Assembly (NCBI GenBank): GCA_050948785.1
Contig: JBMNEM010000002.1
Span: 248,001 to 312,000, forward strand
Length of the DNA stretch: 64,000 bases
Direction of reading: 5' to 3'
From: JAAZMI01 sp050948785
Lineage (GTDB): Bacteria; Bacillota; Dethiobacteria; DTU022; UBA8154
Part shown: positions 25,849-34,046 of the stretch, in pieces
Layout of the letters: every line of letters starts with the position of its first letter
How positions within the stretch are numbered: position 1 is the first letter of the stretch
Notes under the pieces: generated by a model
What the model was told of the DNA's origin: nothing
Seen by the model: the letters and a program-made list of their open reading frames with translations, nothing else
The model's database searches: none
Translations under genes and position numbers: made by a program

Positions 25849-26466
25849 TCAAGTTAAAAAAGGGTTATAACGCCGTTCATCCCCGACCGTGGTTGGGGGG
25901 CCGTGACCCGGGAAAACTTCTGTATCATCGGGATAGGCCAAAATCTTTTCCTTAATACTCTGAATCAGCCCCGGATAGGACCCTCCCGGGAAATCAGTCC
26001 TGCCGATTGAGCCGGCAAAAAGGGTATCCCCCGCAAAAAGAACCCCGTCAATATCCAGGGTAATCCCCCCGGGAGAATGTCCGGGCGTTTCCAGCACTTT
26101 AATCACGAGAGTACCCACCTGGAGATTTTCCCCTTCTTTTATGAAGCGATCCGGGGGCTCCACTTCAACCTGGCCCATAAAAAGAGCCATGCTGGCCTGG
26201 GGGCTGCGGTACCTGGATAGATCCGCCGCATGAGCGAGCAGAGGAACCTGCAAAGCTTTCCTTACCTCTTCATTGGCCCCGATATGATCGATATGGGCAT
26301 GCGTATTCACCACATACTTGACCTTTAGCTTCAACTCCTGCACCCTTTTGATAATCCGCATCCCTTCGCCCCCCGGGTCGATGATCACCGCTTCTTTTGT
26401 TTCCGGACAGGCAACCAGGTAACAATTCGTCGCAAAAGGGCCCACTTCCATTCTCTCTAAAAGCAA
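25849..26466 (-). CDS. MBL-fold metallo-hydrolase (glyoxalase II-like)
   Basis: A 205-residue hydrolase of the metallo-beta-lactamase superfamily. The binuclear metal motif THAHIDHIG, the downstream GHSPGG His, the AGDTLF Asp and the terminal PGHGP His are all present. The N-terminus LERMEVGPFATNCYLV is typical of the small glyoxalase-II-like group (YqgX type). TTG 26466 with AAGGCGG upstream is the probable start. Substrate is unknown; family members cleave hydroxyacyl-thiol esters. It stands alone on the minus strand and diverges from cysK. Confidence 0.85.
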   Translation of the reverse strand: MLLERMEVGPFATNCYLVACPETKEAVIIDPGGEGMRIIKRVQELKLKVKYVVNTHAHIDHIGANEEVRKALQVPLLAHAADLSRYRSPQASMALFMGQVEVEPPDRFIKEGENLQVGTLVIKVLETPGHSPGGITLDIDGVLFAGDTLFAGSIGRTDFPGGSYPGLIQSIKEKILAYPDDTEVFPGHGPPTTVGDERRYNPFLT

Positions 26467-26797
26467 AATTCCGCCTTGTCCCGTAAACAATTTTAGTTGC
26501 TACAGGAAAAGGCTGCCCTCCTTTCTTCCGCGCCAGGCGTTGATCTTAACTTGGCTGACAGGGCAAAATTTACGCCTATGCTGGATTTTTTCCACTCTAT
26601 GTGCTGATTATACCATAAATGGCGCTGGATTAAATCCTTCTGGATTGAATCCTTGTAGTAAAGGCTTCTCCAGATCCCTCCGTCTTCAATTACAGGAACT
26701 TTTTACCTTGGAAGTTATGAATATTTTTAATTATAAACATCTCCAATGCTAGCCTGGAGTATGTTATAATTGATAAAAGAATAAGGGGGTCCTATCC
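26467..26797. promoter_or_regulatory. Divergent regulatory region with tandem palindromes and the cysK promoter
   Basis: A 331-nt gap between the MBL hydrolase and cysK. It contains two tandem 15-bp units at 26626-26640 and 26641-26655, each holding the palindrome GGATT-N-AATCC. An extended -10 (TG-T-TATAAT, 26762-26770) lies 28 nt before the cysK TTG, followed by AAGGGGG as ribosome site. The palindromes could be operator sites, but no regulator is identified. Confidence 0.55.
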
Positions 26798-27751
26798 TTG
26801 AAAGAAAGTTTACTGGAAACAATCGGGCAAAGTCCTTTGGTTAAAATCAGCCGGCTCAACCCCAACCCCCGGGTAACAATGGCTGTCAAACTGGAAGGTA
26901 CCAACCCCGGCGGAAGTGTAAAAGACAGAATTGCTTTATACATGATCACCACGGCAGAAAAAAACGGAGAGTTAACAAAAGACAAGATCATCCTGGAACC
27001 GACCAGCGGCAATACCGGCATAGGCCTGGCCATGGTCGCCGCAGTCAAAGGATACCGCTTACTGGTCACCATGTCCGAATGGATGAGCGAAGAGCGCCGG
27101 AAAATGCTGGAAGCATTTGGAGCCGAAATTATTTTAACTCCGGGTGAAAAAGGAACAGACGGGGCTATTGAAAAAGCACGCGAGCTCTATGCTAGAAATC
27201 CTGAGCTCTATTTTATGCCCAACCAGTACAATAACACCAGCAACGTTCTGGCCCATTATGAAACTACAGCCGTCGAAATTTGGGAACAAACGAAGGGCAA
27301 GGTAACCCATTTTGTCGCAGGAATGGGGACAACGGGAACTCTGATGGGTTGTTCACGGCGCCTGAAGGAATTTAACCCCAACATAAAAATAATCGGCGTG
27401 GAACCGTTTAAATGTCACAAAATCCAGGGTTTAAAAAACATGGAGGAAGCGATCGTTCCGAAGTTATACAACCCGGCACTGCTCGATGAAAAAGTAAATA
27501 TTTTTGACGAAGATGCCTTTGCCATGACCAAGCGGCTGGCCAGGGAAGAGGGCATTTTTTCCGGGATGAGCGCCGGCGCAGCCTTTCATGTCGCCGTAGA
27601 GTTGGCCAAAAAGCTTGATGAAGGTCTAATCGTAACCCTGCTCCCGGATCGGGGCGAAAAGTATATGTCCACCCCGCTGTACTGCCTGGAACCCTGTGAA
27701 CACAGAAGTGAGCTCTGCATTATTAAAGACCTGGTGGAAAGACTTGGCTAA
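26798..27751 (+). CDS. cysK: Cysteine synthase (PLP-dependent beta-replacement family)
   Basis: Forms cysteine from an activated serine and sulfide. The 317-residue PLP enzyme has the Schiff-base lysine Lys42 in NPGGSVKDR, the substrate loop PTSGNTGIG, the glycine-rich phosphate loop (GMGTTGTLMG) and the C-terminal SAGAAFHVAVELA. TTG 26798 follows AAGGGGG. The tail (CEHRSELC) adds two cysteines after the usual end. The protein falls in the CysK/CysM group; whether it prefers O-acetylserine, O-phosphoserine or cystathionine-type substrates is not clear. It has its own promoter and terminator. Confidence 0.9.
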   Translation: MKESLLETIGQSPLVKISRLNPNPRVTMAVKLEGTNPGGSVKDRIALYMITTAEKNGELTKDKIILEPTSGNTGIGLAMVAAVKGYRLLVTMSEWMSEERRKMLEAFGAEIILTPGEKGTDGAIEKARELYARNPELYFMPNQYNNTSNVLAHYETTAVEIWEQTKGKVTHFVAGMGTTGTLMGCSRRLKEFNPNIKIIGVEPFKCHKIQGLKNMEEAIVPKLYNPALLDEKVNIFDEDAFAMTKRLAREEGIFSGMSAGAAFHVAVELAKKLDEGLIVTLLPDRGEKYMSTPLYCLEPCEHRSELCIIKDLVERLG

Positions 27752-27819
27752 AACTCTGCACGTGTTGCCATGATCATTAAGTTGTCATTATATCATTAAT
27801 AATATTAATAATAAATAAC

Positions 27820-27868
27820 AACCTTATAAACTCTTCATTTCTTTTTACAATGAAGAGTTTATAAGGTT
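27820..27868. terminator. Perfect 20-bp inverted repeat between convergent genes
   Basis: Left arm 27820-27839 (AACCTTATAAACT...) and right arm 27849-27868 are perfect complements around a 9-nt loop. It lies between cysK (plus) and the radical SAM gene (minus), with AT-rich sequence on both sides and no classical U-tract. A bidirectional terminator is the simplest reading. Confidence 0.65.
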
Positions 27869-27913
27869 TAGGAGCACAGGGCAAAGATATAAATTACTTC
27901 ATTTCCGGTTCCC

Positions 27914-29425
27914 TTATTGTTCATTTTGCAGCAAACAGCGGTTGACATTAAAGAACTTGCGAAAATGATGCCCGTAAATGGCAAAAGTAACCGCTTCCGG
28001 CAGAAAACGCGGGTATTTCACCAGAGTTTGGAAGAGAAGCTTCCAGTAATAGCGGCGCCCCTTTTCCCTAATCCCCAGGGTAAACATAGAGTGGAAAAGA
28101 GCCTTGGCATAGCAAAGACGAAGTGTGGAAATGCTGCGCTTGTAAGTAGGCTTAAACTCTTTAAAAAACTCCTGCACACGTGCATAATAGTGTTGGGGGT
28201 CATAGATGGTTGTGACGATCTTCTGATAACCCTCCGTGAGTTTTTGTATATTCATCTTGGGGATAAAGTTGACAGCCAGTTCGGTATTGTTCCCGCTGAA
28301 GTCGCGGTCCGGCAGCAAGCGCTTTTCCCTTTTGAGGCGCTGGAAAAGTTTAGTGCCCACCGGAGCTTGCAGCATTCCTACCATGGCCGTAACGATCCCG
28401 CTCTTCTGGATAAAGTTAATCTGCCTTTCAAAAATAGAAGGCGTATCACTATCAAAACCTACGATAAACCCACCGGTTACCTGCATCCCGAAATTTTGGA
28501 TCTTCTTGACACAGGCAATCATATCCCGGTTTACGTTATGAAACTTATTGCACTCCTTCAAGCTTTCTTCGCTGGGTGTTTCAATACCGATAAAGACAGA
28601 GATGAATCCCGCCTGCTGCATCAGCAGCATAAGTTCCTCATCATCGGCCAGGTTGATCGAGGCCTCCGTGATATACCAGAAGGGATTTTTGCGCTCCTTC
28701 ATCCAGTTGATCATGGCGGGGAGGATTTCCTGCTTCAGGTGCACCTTATTCCCGATAAAATTGTCGTCAACAACAAAGACTCCACCCCTCCAGCCGTGCT
28801 CATAGAGGGCCTCCAGCTCCTTGATAACCTGCGCGGCGGTTTTCAACCGGGGCCTGCGCCCGAACAGAGCGGTAATATCACAAAATTCACAGTCATAAGG
28901 ACAACCCCGGGAAAACTGCACGCTCATCGTCGCATAATCCCGCAGGTTGATTAATTTCCACAGGGGTACTGGCGTTTTCTCCAACGACGGCCGCTCCGCC
29001 GTGGTGTAGATATGCTGCGGGCATCCTTTTTCCAGATCTTCCAGGAAAACAGGCAGGGTGAGCTCCCCCTCATTGAGGATAAGGTGATCCACTGCATCAA
29101 ATTTCTCCGGTTCCGCTGTAAAAAGAGGCCCCCCGGCGATAGTCCTGACCCCAAGTTCTTTGCAGCGGGCAATCACCTCCCGCACGGAGTGCTGCTGAAT
29201 GGACATGGCACTGATCATGACATAGTCCGCCCACTTCAGGTCGGCATCTTTTAGTTTGCGCACATTCATGTCCACCAGCTTTTTTTCCCATTCCTGCGGA
29301 AGCAGCGCAGCAATACTCAATAACCCCAAAGGCGGCAGGGCAGCCTTGAGCCCGATAAATTTCAGAGCATACTTGAAACTCCAAAAGCTTTCAGAGTACT
29401 GCGGGTAAACCAAAAGGATTTTCAT
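27914..29425 (-). CDS. B12-binding-domain radical SAM protein (DUF4070/HpnP-like)
   Basis: A 503-residue radical SAM enzyme with an N-terminal cobalamin-binding Rossmann domain (about residues 1-150: LLVYPQYSESFWS, PPLGLLSIAALLP, VMISAMSIQQ) and a radical SAM core with the cluster motif CPYDCEFC near residue 180, followed by FVVDDNFIGN. The C-terminal ~130 residues resemble DUF4070, the region found in hopanoid C-2 methylase HpnP and relatives. It is probably a cobalamin-dependent methylase or other C-C bond-forming enzyme; the substrate is unknown. No hopanoid genes are nearby. It is convergent with cysK and divergent from the next gene. Confidence 0.85.
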   Translation of the reverse strand: MKILLVYPQYSESFWSFKYALKFIGLKAALPPLGLLSIAALLPQEWEKKLVDMNVRKLKDADLKWADYVMISAMSIQQHSVREVIARCKELGVRTIAGGPLFTAEPEKFDAVDHLILNEGELTLPVFLEDLEKGCPQHIYTTAERPSLEKTPVPLWKLINLRDYATMSVQFSRGCPYDCEFCDITALFGRRPRLKTAAQVIKELEALYEHGWRGGVFVVDDNFIGNKVHLKQEILPAMINWMKERKNPFWYITEASINLADDEELMLLMQQAGFISVFIGIETPSEESLKECNKFHNVNRDMIACVKKIQNFGMQVTGGFIVGFDSDTPSIFERQINFIQKSGIVTAMVGMLQAPVGTKLFQRLKREKRLLPDRDFSGNNTELAVNFIPKMNIQKLTEGYQKIVTTIYDPQHYYARVQEFFKEFKPTYKRSISTLRLCYAKALFHSMFTLGIREKGRRYYWKLLFQTLVKYPRFLPEAVTFAIYGHHFRKFFNVNRCLLQNEQ

Positions 29426-29741
29426 ACCTTTACCCCTTTTTAATCTATATTATCATATTTTAACAACCAGGTGAAATTATTTCCGCCATTCACTCATAGT
29501 TTATTCTACCCCATCAGGATTTTACTTAATAGCATATCTCCAAATTTTCACCGTCGCTAACTAAGATGAAAAATAGCGCACTTGCAGGAAATATTTACCC
29601 CGGTTGCGAATATTTTTACCGGAGAAGTATAGAAAGGTTTTTATCGATCCCGGCCAGCCGGGGTGTATAATTGTAATTACAGGCGGCAGCGGTGGTGGCA
29701 CCTGCCAATTGGCTTACATTTAAATTTTGGGAGTTGGTAGC
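29426..29741. other. Divergent intergenic region
   Basis: About 316 nt between the radical SAM gene and the saccharopine-dehydrogenase-like gene. It must hold both promoters, but I could not place either with confidence. I see no gene, repeat or strong hairpin. Confidence 0.4.
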
Positions 29742-30851
29742 ATGAAAATAGTTGTCTTGGGCGGAGCCGGTGATATGGGCGCTGCAGCGGTCCGGGATCT
29801 GCTCAAATTTACTGATGTGCAGCAGGTTACCATTGCTGCACGGAATACAGCTGCGGCTGAAAAACTGGCCTCCGCACTCGGCGATCGGCGTGCCGTTGTC
29901 CAAAAAGTGGAGGCCACGTCACACGCGGACCTGGTCAGGGTCATGCAAGGGCATGACGTCGCCGCCGGGGCCCTGGGCCCGTTCTACCGTTTCGAAAAGC
30001 CGCTTGTCGAAGCAGCCCTCACCGCCGGAGTGGATTATGTGAGCATCTGCGATGACCATGATGCCGTGCAGGCCGTGCTCGCACTGGACCGGGCGGCAGC
30101 GAAAAAAGAACGAAAGATCCTCACCGGCCTGGGCTGGACACCCGGCATCACCAATATACTGGCCCGCAAAGGTTATGACGAGTTGGATAACGTGGAAAAA
30201 ATTCAAGTGTATTGGGCCGGCAGTGCCGGCGACTCCGAAGGACTGGCTGTCATTCTGCATACCCTGCATATTTTTACCGGCAAGGTGGTTTCTTTCCAGG
30301 ATGGTGAATTTATCGAGGTTCAAGCAGGTTCGGGTAAAGAAATCGTCGCTTTTCCGGCACCGCTGGGCAAAATTACTGTTTTTCACCTGGGCCACCCGGA
30401 ACCGGTCACCCTGCCGCGTTACCTGCCGGGTGTCCAGGAGATTACCCTCAAAGGAGGCCTGGCCGAAAACTACCTGCACAGCCTGGCCAAGACAATCGTG
30501 GCGCTGGGCTTCACCTCCACGGCCTCCAAAAAGCAAAAGCTGGGTACATTCATGAAAAAAATGCTGCCGCTTTTCCCCGCTGCCAAAAACCGCAGCCTCT
30601 CCGGCGCGAGAGTAGACATCACCGGAATGCGTAACGGTCAAAAAGTCCGGATTACTTACGCAACAGTTGACCGGATGAGAAGATTGACCGGGATCCCTCT
30701 GAGCATCGGCGCCTGCATGCTGGCTCAGGGGAAAATCAAACGCTGCGGCGTCTTCGGGCCGGAAGCGGAAGGGGCAATCAATCCGGATGATTTCCTGCAG
30801 GAGCTGGCCCGCCGTGATATTGAGATAAAACGCTGGGAAACCGGGCTCTAA
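29742..30851 (+). CDS. Saccharopine dehydrogenase family protein
   Basis: NAD(P)-dependent oxidoreductase of the saccharopine dehydrogenase/Lys9 family, 369 residues. The N-terminus MKIVVLGGAGDMGAAAVRDLL carries the GxGxxG nucleotide motif, followed by NTAAAEKLA and DYVSICDDHDAV; LTGLGWTPGITNILA is typical of the family. ATG 29742 is preceded by GGGAG. Members act in lysine metabolism, polyamine conjugate metabolism or unknown pathways, and nothing nearby identifies the substrate. Base composition is somewhat more GC-rich than its neighbours, and its local context (vapBC next) suggests a variable region. Confidence 0.82.
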   Translation: MKIVVLGGAGDMGAAAVRDLLKFTDVQQVTIAARNTAAAEKLASALGDRRAVVQKVEATSHADLVRVMQGHDVAAGALGPFYRFEKPLVEAALTAGVDYVSICDDHDAVQAVLALDRAAAKKERKILTGLGWTPGITNILARKGYDELDNVEKIQVYWAGSAGDSEGLAVILHTLHIFTGKVVSFQDGEFIEVQAGSGKEIVAFPAPLGKITVFHLGHPEPVTLPRYLPGVQEITLKGGLAENYLHSLAKTIVALGFTSTASKKQKLGTFMKKMLPLFPAAKNRSLSGARVDITGMRNGQKVRITYATVDRMRRLTGIPLSIGACMLAQGKIKRCGVFGPEAEGAINPDDFLQELARRDIEIKRWETGL

Positions 30852-30862
30852 ATCGGTATCTG

Positions 30863-30890
30863 CCACGAGGACCGTCCCCGCGGCTGGCTC
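30863..30890. repeat. Inverted copy of the GC-rich dispersed repeat
   Basis: The reverse complement of 30863-30890 reads GAGCCAGCCGCGGGGACGG followed by TCCTCGTGG. It matches the repeat at 4193-4220, with one substitution in the last part. It lies between the saccharopine-dehydrogenase-like gene and the vapBC promoter. Confidence 0.7.
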
Positions 30891-30903
30891 AATGACGGAA
30901 CAT

Positions 30904-30939
30904 TTGCAATAAGCATCCCGGCGTGATATCATAATGATA
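30904..30939 (+). promoter_or_regulatory. vapBC promoter with overlapping palindromic operator
   Basis: TTGCAA (30904-30909), a 17-bp spacer and TATCAT (30927-30932) form a sigma-A-like promoter. The -10 is one arm of the palindrome TATCAT-A-ATGATA (30927-30939), the layout expected of an autoregulated antitoxin operator. The operator role is inferred. Confidence 0.6.
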
Positions 30940-30962
30940 GCATAAACACTTTCAACAAAAGG

Positions 30963-31211
30963 ATGGTGAACCTTTTGCCTGATCTGTTAATTAGAGATGT
31001 ACCCCAAGAAATTATTGATGAACTCAAATCCAGGGCAGCTTCGCAGCGACGCTCACTACAACAAGAACTCCGCCTCATTCTGGAAGAAACGGTCAAACCG
31101 GATCTATTAAAAGCGATCCGTCTTGCAGAAGAAATCCGCAATAAACTGACTGCATCCGGGCGAACTTTTTCGGATTCCACTACATTGCTCAGAGAGGATC
31201 GTTATCAATGA
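30963..31211 (+). CDS. vapB: Antitoxin, FitA/VapB-type ribbon-helix-helix protein
   Basis: Small basic protein with the RHH fold of FitA-type antitoxins: LPDLLIRDVPQEIIDELKSRAASQRRSLQQELRLILEE, followed by a C-terminal region that would wrap the toxin. It binds and neutralises the downstream PIN toxin and probably represses its own promoter. The start is uncertain: ATG 30963, or TTG 30975, which better fits the GGATGGTGA ribosome site and the usual N-terminus. Its TGA overlaps the toxin ATG by 4 nt (ATGA), typical of translationally coupled pairs. Confidence 0.87.
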   Translation: MVNLLPDLLIRDVPQEIIDELKSRAASQRRSLQQELRLILEETVKPDLLKAIRLAEEIRNKLTASGRTFSDSTTLLREDRYQ

Positions 31212-31651
31212 TCAATTATGTTATTGATGCAAACGTTGCTCTGAAATGGTATATTCCCGAAACCCTTACCTCCCATGCAGTCGCTGTACTGGAAAAAAAG
31301 AAAGAAGAAAAATGCAACTTATGCGCTCCCGACCTTATTCTTTTAGAAATGGGAAACGTTGTCTGGAAAAAATACAAGCAAAAAGAACTGTTGCCAGAAG
31401 AAGCTCGTTTGATTACACAAACTATTTTAGAAGCCCTGCCGGTAAAACTTTATGCAAGCAGGGCTTATTTACCGGCAGCCATGGAGATAGCACTCGCGTT
31501 TCAGAGAACAGTGTACGATAGTTTATATTTAGCACTGGCTATTTCTGAAAAATCCTGCCTGGTTACTGCAGACAAACGAATGGTAAACTCCTTAAAATAC
31601 ACTGTTTACAGTAAAAACATCATCTATTTAGGGGATTATACTGGCCTTTAA
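31208..31651 (+). CDS. vapC: Toxin, VapC-family PIN-domain ribonuclease
   Basis: A 147-residue PIN-domain endoribonuclease. The acidic metal-binding residues are conserved: Asp7 (VIDANVALKW), Glu47 (LILLEMGN), Asp104 (TVYDSLYLALA) and Asp122 (LVTADKRM), so the toxin looks intact. VapC enzymes cleave tRNA or rRNA sites; the target here is unknown. It overlaps the antitoxin by 4 nt and ends 36 nt before the convergent rlmH stop. The pair sits between a variable gene and the conserved rlmH and looks like an acquired module. Confidence 0.93.
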   Translation: MINYVIDANVALKWYIPETLTSHAVAVLEKKKEEKCNLCAPDLILLEMGNVVWKKYKQKELLPEEARLITQTILEALPVKLYASRAYLPAAMEIALAFQRTVYDSLYLALAISEKSCLVTADKRMVNSLKYTVYSKNIIYLGDYTGL

Positions 31652-31687
31652 AAAGGTTGGGTATGGGATAATTTTTTCTTTACACCG

Positions 31688-32173
31688 TCACTTGTGATAC
31701 GGTTCGCCTCTGATGATTTTAAAGCTGCGGTAAAGTTGTTCCAGCAGGATCAGCCGGGCCATGCGGTGGGGAAATGTCAGGTTGGAGAGGGAAAGACAGA
31801 GGTTGGCTCTTTTTTTGATCCTTTCGTCCAGGCCCAGCGGGCCGCCAATTATAAAATCCACTTTCACTTTCCCTTCAATAAGCAGCCTTTCGAGGTAAAA
31901 AGCAAGTTCTTCGGAGGTCATTTCCCGGCCTTCCGCAGCAAGGACGATAACATGGGCGCCATCCCGGATATACCTGCTGAGTTCCCCTGCCTCTTCTTCC
32001 AGTGCTTTCTTCTCCGAAAACTTTCTTTTTTTCTCCCATTTGGCTTCCGGGAGCTCAGTTATTTTTAGATTGCAGTATGGTTTTACCCTGATGGAATAAT
32101 GTGCAATACCCGTCTGATAAAAACGTTCCTTGACCTTGCCAACGGCTAAAATGCGGATATTTATTTGCTGCAC
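31688..32173 (-). CDS. rlmH: 23S rRNA (pseudouridine-1915-N3) methyltransferase RlmH
   Basis: SPOUT-class methyltransferase that methylates pseudouridine 1915 in 23S rRNA helix 69. The 161-residue protein shows INIRILAVGKVKERFY, LAAEGREMTSEELA, the SAM knot FIIGGPLGLDERIKKRA and the C-terminal LTFPHRMARLILLEQLYRSFKIIRGEPYHK. It is the gene next after htrA in the wal locus of Firmicutes (yydA in B. subtilis), so its position is conserved. Confidence 0.96.
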   Translation of the reverse strand: MQQINIRILAVGKVKERFYQTGIAHYSIRVKPYCNLKITELPEAKWEKKRKFSEKKALEEEAGELSRYIRDGAHVIVLAAEGREMTSEELAFYLERLLIEGKVKVDFIIGGPLGLDERIKKRANLCLSLSNLTFPHRMARLILLEQLYRSFKIIRGEPYHK

Positions 32174-32476
32174 CTCACTTTATGTTATGGAACTTGCGGT
32201 ACCTCCAAAATGACACTTCCAAACATGCTTCCAGCACATGCCGCCAATGCCACAAGCTGGCATGTCAAGCCGCTTGCAAAGCATGAAAAGAAGAAATAAA
32301 CCGGATTTTTTTCCTCTACTTATCTTCTTTTCTTAAAATAACAGTTCCATCGCTTGCTGCCGGCAGCCAAAACGTAAAGACCTGCACAGTGTAAAAACTC
32401 GCCTTCAGCAACATCCCCGGGAGCAATAAATCCCGGGGATTCCGACTAATAAAAAGGTACATAAATGCGCTGCGCT
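32174..32476 (-). terminator. Intergenic region with a terminator-like hairpin (32413-32440) downstream of htrA
   Basis: A perfect 10-bp inverted repeat, ATCCCCGGGA (32413-32422) and TCCCGGGGAT (32431-32440), lies 37 nt past the htrA stop on the minus strand; a TTTTT follows only about 15 nt later. The same gap holds one copy (32247-32271) of a repeat also found at 33996-34020. No gene is visible. Confidence 0.5.
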
Positions 32477-33670
32477 TTATTCACCCAAGTTTGCGGGCAT
32501 TTTATCCAGGGTTAACTCCAGGACCAGTTCTTTATTGTCACGAAAAACAGTGACTTTTATATTTTGGCCGATATTAAATTGATAAAGGGACTGTTGTAGT
32601 TCGGCACTGTCCATGATCTTTTTCCCTTCAAGCGCCACAATGACATCCATCGGTTTAATTCCGGCCTGAGAGGCGGGGCTGCCGGCAACCACCTCGTTTA
32701 CCAGTACGCCATGTTCCACATCAAGCTCCAGGTGTTGTGCCTCCAGAGGTGTCAGGGTCCTGATGGAGACCCCCATCCAGGGCCGATCAACACGGCCCTT
32801 TTCAACCAAATCAGCGGTGATCTGCCTGACGGTATTGCTGGGAATGGCAAAGCCCATGCCCTCCACGCCGGAGATCTTGATTTTAGCGGTATTGATACCG
32901 ATCACCCGGCCGTTGATATTTACTAAGGCCCCCCCGCTGTTGCCGTCGTTTATCGCCGCATCCGTCTGGATGAAAGTAAATTTTTGTCCCTGAATGGTAA
33001 TGGAGCGTTCACGGGCACTGACAACACCCAGCGTCACAGACTGCTGAAAATCAAGGCCCAGCGGGTTACCGATGGCAATGGCCGGTTCCCCCACTCTTAA
33101 TTTATCGGAGTCGGCAAGCTCTGCCGCCGGGAGGCCCTTTTTATCGACCTTGATGACAGCCAGGTCCGTGGGGGGGTCTGCCCCAATCACCTTTGCTGCA
33201 AGCTCTTCTCCGGAACCGAAGCTCACAGTGAGCTCACGGGCATTTTCAATGACGTGGTAGTTAGTAACGATATACCCTTCACTGCTGATAATCACCCCCG
33301 AGCCGGTAGCCCTTTCCTGCAGCTGGCTCCTTCCCCACAAATCATAGACAAGCCCATAATTGCTGACACCCACCACCGAGGGGGTAACCCGTTCAGCAGC
33401 CTTGACGACAGCCAAATAATATTCCCCGGCTCCCGGTGAAATATCAAGGGGCTCATCATCCTGAGGGTTAGTATTCCGGGAATCGTTATTTTCTTCCCAG
33501 GGTAAAGGAAGCTGCTCATTTTCCTTTGAACCCCAAAGCCCATTATAGGAAAAAAATATGACCAGCAGCAATCCCGTAATGATGGCACCGATGATCATCC
33601 CCCGCCAAAAAGAAGAGGGCCGTTTCGGTTTCTCCGAAAAATCATGATAAAAATCCTGCATCGCTCCCAC
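32477..33670 (-). CDS. htrA: HtrA/DegP-like membrane-anchored serine protease
   Basis: Quality-control protease acting outside the membrane. The 397-residue protein has a cytosolic N-terminus, one membrane helix (about residues 23-42), an acidic linker, a trypsin-like domain and a PDZ domain (about 295-385). The catalytic triad is His139 (TNYHVIENA), Asp169 (PTDLAVIKV) and Ser245 (NDGNSGGALV). It corresponds to htrC/yyxA at the end of the B. subtilis wal operon. The 375-nt gap upstream suggests that it may also have its own promoter. The preceding gene is a histidine phosphatase instead of walJ. Confidence 0.95.
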   Translation of the reverse strand: MGAMQDFYHDFSEKPKRPSSFWRGMIIGAIITGLLLVIFFSYNGLWGSKENEQLPLPWEENNDSRNTNPQDDEPLDISPGAGEYYLAVVKAAERVTPSVVGVSNYGLVYDLWGRSQLQERATGSGVIISSEGYIVTNYHVIENARELTVSFGSGEELAAKVIGADPPTDLAVIKVDKKGLPAAELADSDKLRVGEPAIAIGNPLGLDFQQSVTLGVVSARERSITIQGQKFTFIQTDAAINDGNSGGALVNINGRVIGINTAKIKISGVEGMGFAIPSNTVRQITADLVEKGRVDRPWMGVSIRTLTPLEAQHLELDVEHGVLVNEVVAGSPASQAGIKPMDVIVALEGKKIMDSAELQQSLYQFNIGQNIKVTVFRDNKELVLELTLDKMPANLGE

Positions 33671-34046
33671 CCCTTTAACACCATATAAAATGGTTCCGAT
33701 CTCTTGTCCTCAGTTTATACAAACTTTATTCCAATGTAAAGAACACACGAAAAATAAAGGAATATTTATTCTCTATTAAAGATTGGGAATATAGGCACGG
33801 AATGGTAATCCGGGGTTTGCCTGGGGCACAAATGCAAACCGGCTGTCTGGTATACAGCCGTGCTGGTTTGCTTTGGCAATATCGCTTTGACAGATGCTCA
33901 AATTTTGTTCATGACTCGCAGCATCCCATGGCTGAACACAAAAATCTTCCACATCTTTTGGCAGCTACTCTATTTTTAGTTAAAATTTCTGCCGGTGCCA
34001 CAAGCCGGCATGTCAAGCCACTTTTCCACAGTCTTTTTGAAGAAAA
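33671..34046. other. Intergenic region upstream of htrA
   Basis: 376 nt with no gene I can recognise. It contains one copy (33996-34020) of the GCCACAAGC-GGCATGTCAAGCC repeat, which also occurs at 32247-32271 beyond htrA. The htrA promoter is presumably here but is not obvious. Confidence 0.5.

Noticed and set aside
27917..28954. Long plus-strand open frame (about 345 codons) antisense to the radical SAM gene
   Set aside because: It overlaps a clearly recognisable enzyme entirely, shows no domain or good start context, and such antisense frames are common in moderate-GC genomes.
29919..30932. Long minus-strand open frame (about 337 codons) antisense to the saccharopine-dehydrogenase-like gene
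   Set aside because: The plus-strand gene has a clear Rossmann motif and ribosome site; the antisense frame has no recognisable domain.
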